Assembly: GCA_013334655.1 (NCBI GenBank)
Contig: JAAXXD010000004.1
Coordinates: 1 to 60,797 of the forward strand
DNA length: 60,797 nt
Reading direction: 5' to 3'
Source: Chlorobaculum sp.
GTDB lineage: Bacteria; Bacteroidota; Chlorobiia; Chlorobiales; Chlorobiaceae
Part shown: positions 59,326 to 60,797 of the stretch, one piece after another
How the letters are laid out: every line of letters begins with the position of its first letter
Position numbering within the stretch: position 1 is the stretch's first letter
Notes under the pieces: model-generated
Told to the model about the DNA's origin: nothing
The model's input: the letters and a program-made list of their open reading frames with translations, nothing else
Databases searched by the model: none
Position numbers and translations under genes: made by a program

Positions 59326-60797
59326 TTACTCCGTATTGTAAACCATGTTCAGCGCGTTGTAGAGATTGTCGATCTCCGTGTTGTATTTGCTGATGATCTC
59401 CTTGCGCTTGAGCTTGAGCGTCGGGGTCATCATGCCGTTTTCAATCGAGAACGGCTCATCGACCAGCAGAAATTTGCGCACCTTTTCATGGGTGGCGAGT
59501 TGGCGGGAGATGCTCTTGAGCAGCTTATCGTAAATCTGCATCACCTCTTTGGTAGCGATCAACTCTTTGGTGTTGGCGGTCTTGATCTGGTGCTCCGCCG
59601 CAAAATCCTTGAGTTTCAGGAAGTCCGGCACGATGAGCGCGATGAGGAATGGTCGCTTTTCGCCGACGATCATCACCTGATCGACATACGGGCTGTCGAG
59701 AATGAGGTTCTCTATGGGCAGGGGGGCGATGTTCTTGCCGCCGCTGGTCACGATGATGTGCTTCTTGCGGTCAGTGATTTTGAGGTAGCCGTCGGCATCG
59801 ATCACGCCGATGTCGCCCGTATAGAACCAGCCATCCTTGAGCACCTCGGCGGTTGCCTCCTCGTCTTTCCAGTACCCCTTCATGATGTTGGGCCCTTTGA
59901 GCATGATTTCGCCATCCGGGGCGATTTTCACTTCGACATTTTTGACTGGCGGGCCGACCGTGCCGAACTTCACCTTTTCGGGCCGGTTGACGTGGGTGAC
60001 GGGAGATGTCTCGGTCAGGCCGAAGCCCTCCATAATCGTGATACCAATGGACTGGAAGAACTCTCCCGTTTTCTGAGGAAGCGCCGCGCCGCCGGAGACG
60101 AAGTAACGCAGCCTTCCGCCGAATTTTTTACGTATTTTGCTGTAGACCAACTTGTCGGCCAGGTTGTGCTGCGCGGCGAGTATTGGCGATACCTTTCCGG
60201 CGGCGAGCTGCTTGTAGTACTTTTCACCGGTGCTGACCGCCCAGAAGAAGATTTTTTCCTTCAAGCCCCCTTCGCACGTCACCGATTTGAGAATGCTGGC
60301 CTTCATGCGGTCGAAGAGCCTCGGCACCGTGAAGATGATGGTGGGCTTTGACTCCGAGATGTTGAGCGAGATGGTTTCGATGCTTTCGGCCAGATTGATC
60401 CGCGCCCCGCAAGCGAAGAGCAGGTAGTAGCCGCCGGTGCGCTCGTAGGCGTGTGAAAGCGGCAGGAATGACAGACTGCTGTCGGTTTCATCGAGGCGGA
60501 TGACTGTCGAGCACGATTTGACGTTTTCGCACAGGTTCCGGTGGGTGAGCATCACCCCTTTTGGAAGGCCGGTCGTGCCCGAGGTGTAGATGATCGTGGC
60601 CACGTCGTCGGGCTTGCTTTTGATGCCGTCGAACATCCAGGGTGTGGCTTGCAGGACTTTGATCCCCTCTGTTTTGGCCTGACCGAGATCGACCACCTCT
60701 TCGACCGGTTCTTCAAGGCGGTTCATGACAATCACCATGTTCAGCTCCGGAAGTTTCGGCCAGATGGAGAGAATCTTGCCGAGCTGAAGCATGTTGG
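59326..60797 (-). CDS. Long-chain fatty-acid-CoA ligase (AMP-dependent synthetase), 5' part outside window
   Basis: About 490 C-terminal residues; the N-terminus lies beyond the right edge. Motif A1 (ATP/AMP) [20 protein letters not shown], then [31 protein letters not shown] and [22 protein letters not shown] mark the adenylate-forming family; the LIITxGG-type variants around [14 protein letters not shown] are those of FadD15-like long-chain acyl-CoA synthetases. Activates fatty acids with ATP and CoA. Confidence 0.93.
   Translation of the reverse strand, partial: NMLQLGKILSIWPKLPELNMVIVMNRLEEPVEEVVDLGQAKTEGIKVLQATPWMFDGIKSKPDDVATIIYTSGTTGLPKGVMLTHRNLCENVKSCSTVIRLDETDSSLSFLPLSHAYERTGGYYLLFACGARINLAESIETISLNISESKPTIIFTVPRLFDRMKASILKSVTCEGGLKEKIFFWAVSTGEKYYKQLAAGKVSPILAAQHNLADKLVYSKIRKKFGGRLRYFVSGGAALPQKTGEFFQSIGITIMEGFGLTETSPVTHVNRPEKVKFGTVGPPVKNVEVKIAPDGEIMLKGPNIMKGYWKDEEATAEVLKDGWFYTGDIGVIDADGYLKITDRKKHIIVTSGGKNIAPLPIENLILDSPYVDQVMIVGEKRPFLIALIVPDFLKLKDFAAEHQIKTANTKELIATKEVMQIYDKLLKSISRQLATHEKVRKFLLVDEPFSIENGMMTPTLKLKRKEIISKYNTEIDNLYNALNMVYNTE

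Overview
The window is chromosomal DNA of a green sulfur bacterium (Chlorobiaceae, most like Chlorobaculum). This is inferred from protein sequence style, a GC-rich housekeeping background, an ArsA ATPase fused to an HSP20-like domain, and the gene neighbourhoods; no photosynthesis or 16S marker lies in the window. About 50 genes are readable. Most are core functions on both strands in short operons, with strong palindromic terminators between convergent genes.

Layout. 1-20 kb: PfkB sugar kinase and a catalytically degenerate GH13 protein, truA, an MltD-type lytic transglycosylase, the ArsA/Get3-like ATPase, aroG (DAHP synthase), a small membrane protein, a GNAT protein, a TorF-type porin, a frameshifted RsbW-like anti-sigma factor, pgi, purB, a CCA-adding/poly(A) polymerase, a Gfo/Idh/MocA oxidoreductase, an MFS exporter, htpX and a multipass membrane protein. 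20.3-25.5 kb is accessory: a strongly AT-rich single gene encoding a SIR2-like domain joined to a P-loop (STAND-like) NTPase, a nucleoside deaminase, an IS3-family element with a broken orfA, and the C-terminal stump of an Ig-repeat surface protein abutting the IS. 25.6-47.5 kb returns to core genes: radA, rpoN, hslVU, aroQ, a DoxX/TPR pair, priA, adk, rlmN, a winged-helix regulator, nrnA, pepA, an alpha/beta hydrolase with a coiled-coil lipoprotein, UDP-glucose dehydrogenase, a tenI-thiE-thiD operon and ridA.

47.5-57 kb: an 820-base AT-rich gene desert, a C-terminal processing protease, two tandem START-domain proteins, a heptose-7-phosphate kinase, the translation operon ffh-rpsP-rimM-trmD-rplS and a MutY that lacks the iron-sulfur cysteines. 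57.1-58.75 kb is a second accessory block: three AT-rich minus-strand genes of unknown function, with two hairpin sites that look like integron attC sites and no integrase in view. It is followed by dispersed inverted repeats and the 3' part of a long-chain acyl-CoA ligase running off the end.

Most notable: (1) the SIR2-NTPase gene, a probable NAD-depleting antiphage defence protein; (2) the attC-flanked cassette genes, one carrying a HEPN-like RxxxxH motif; (3) degenerate repeats with exact 9-base periodicity at several intergenic sites; (4) the GH13 protein with altered catalytic residues. All functional calls rest on motif reading by eye; no database search was run.
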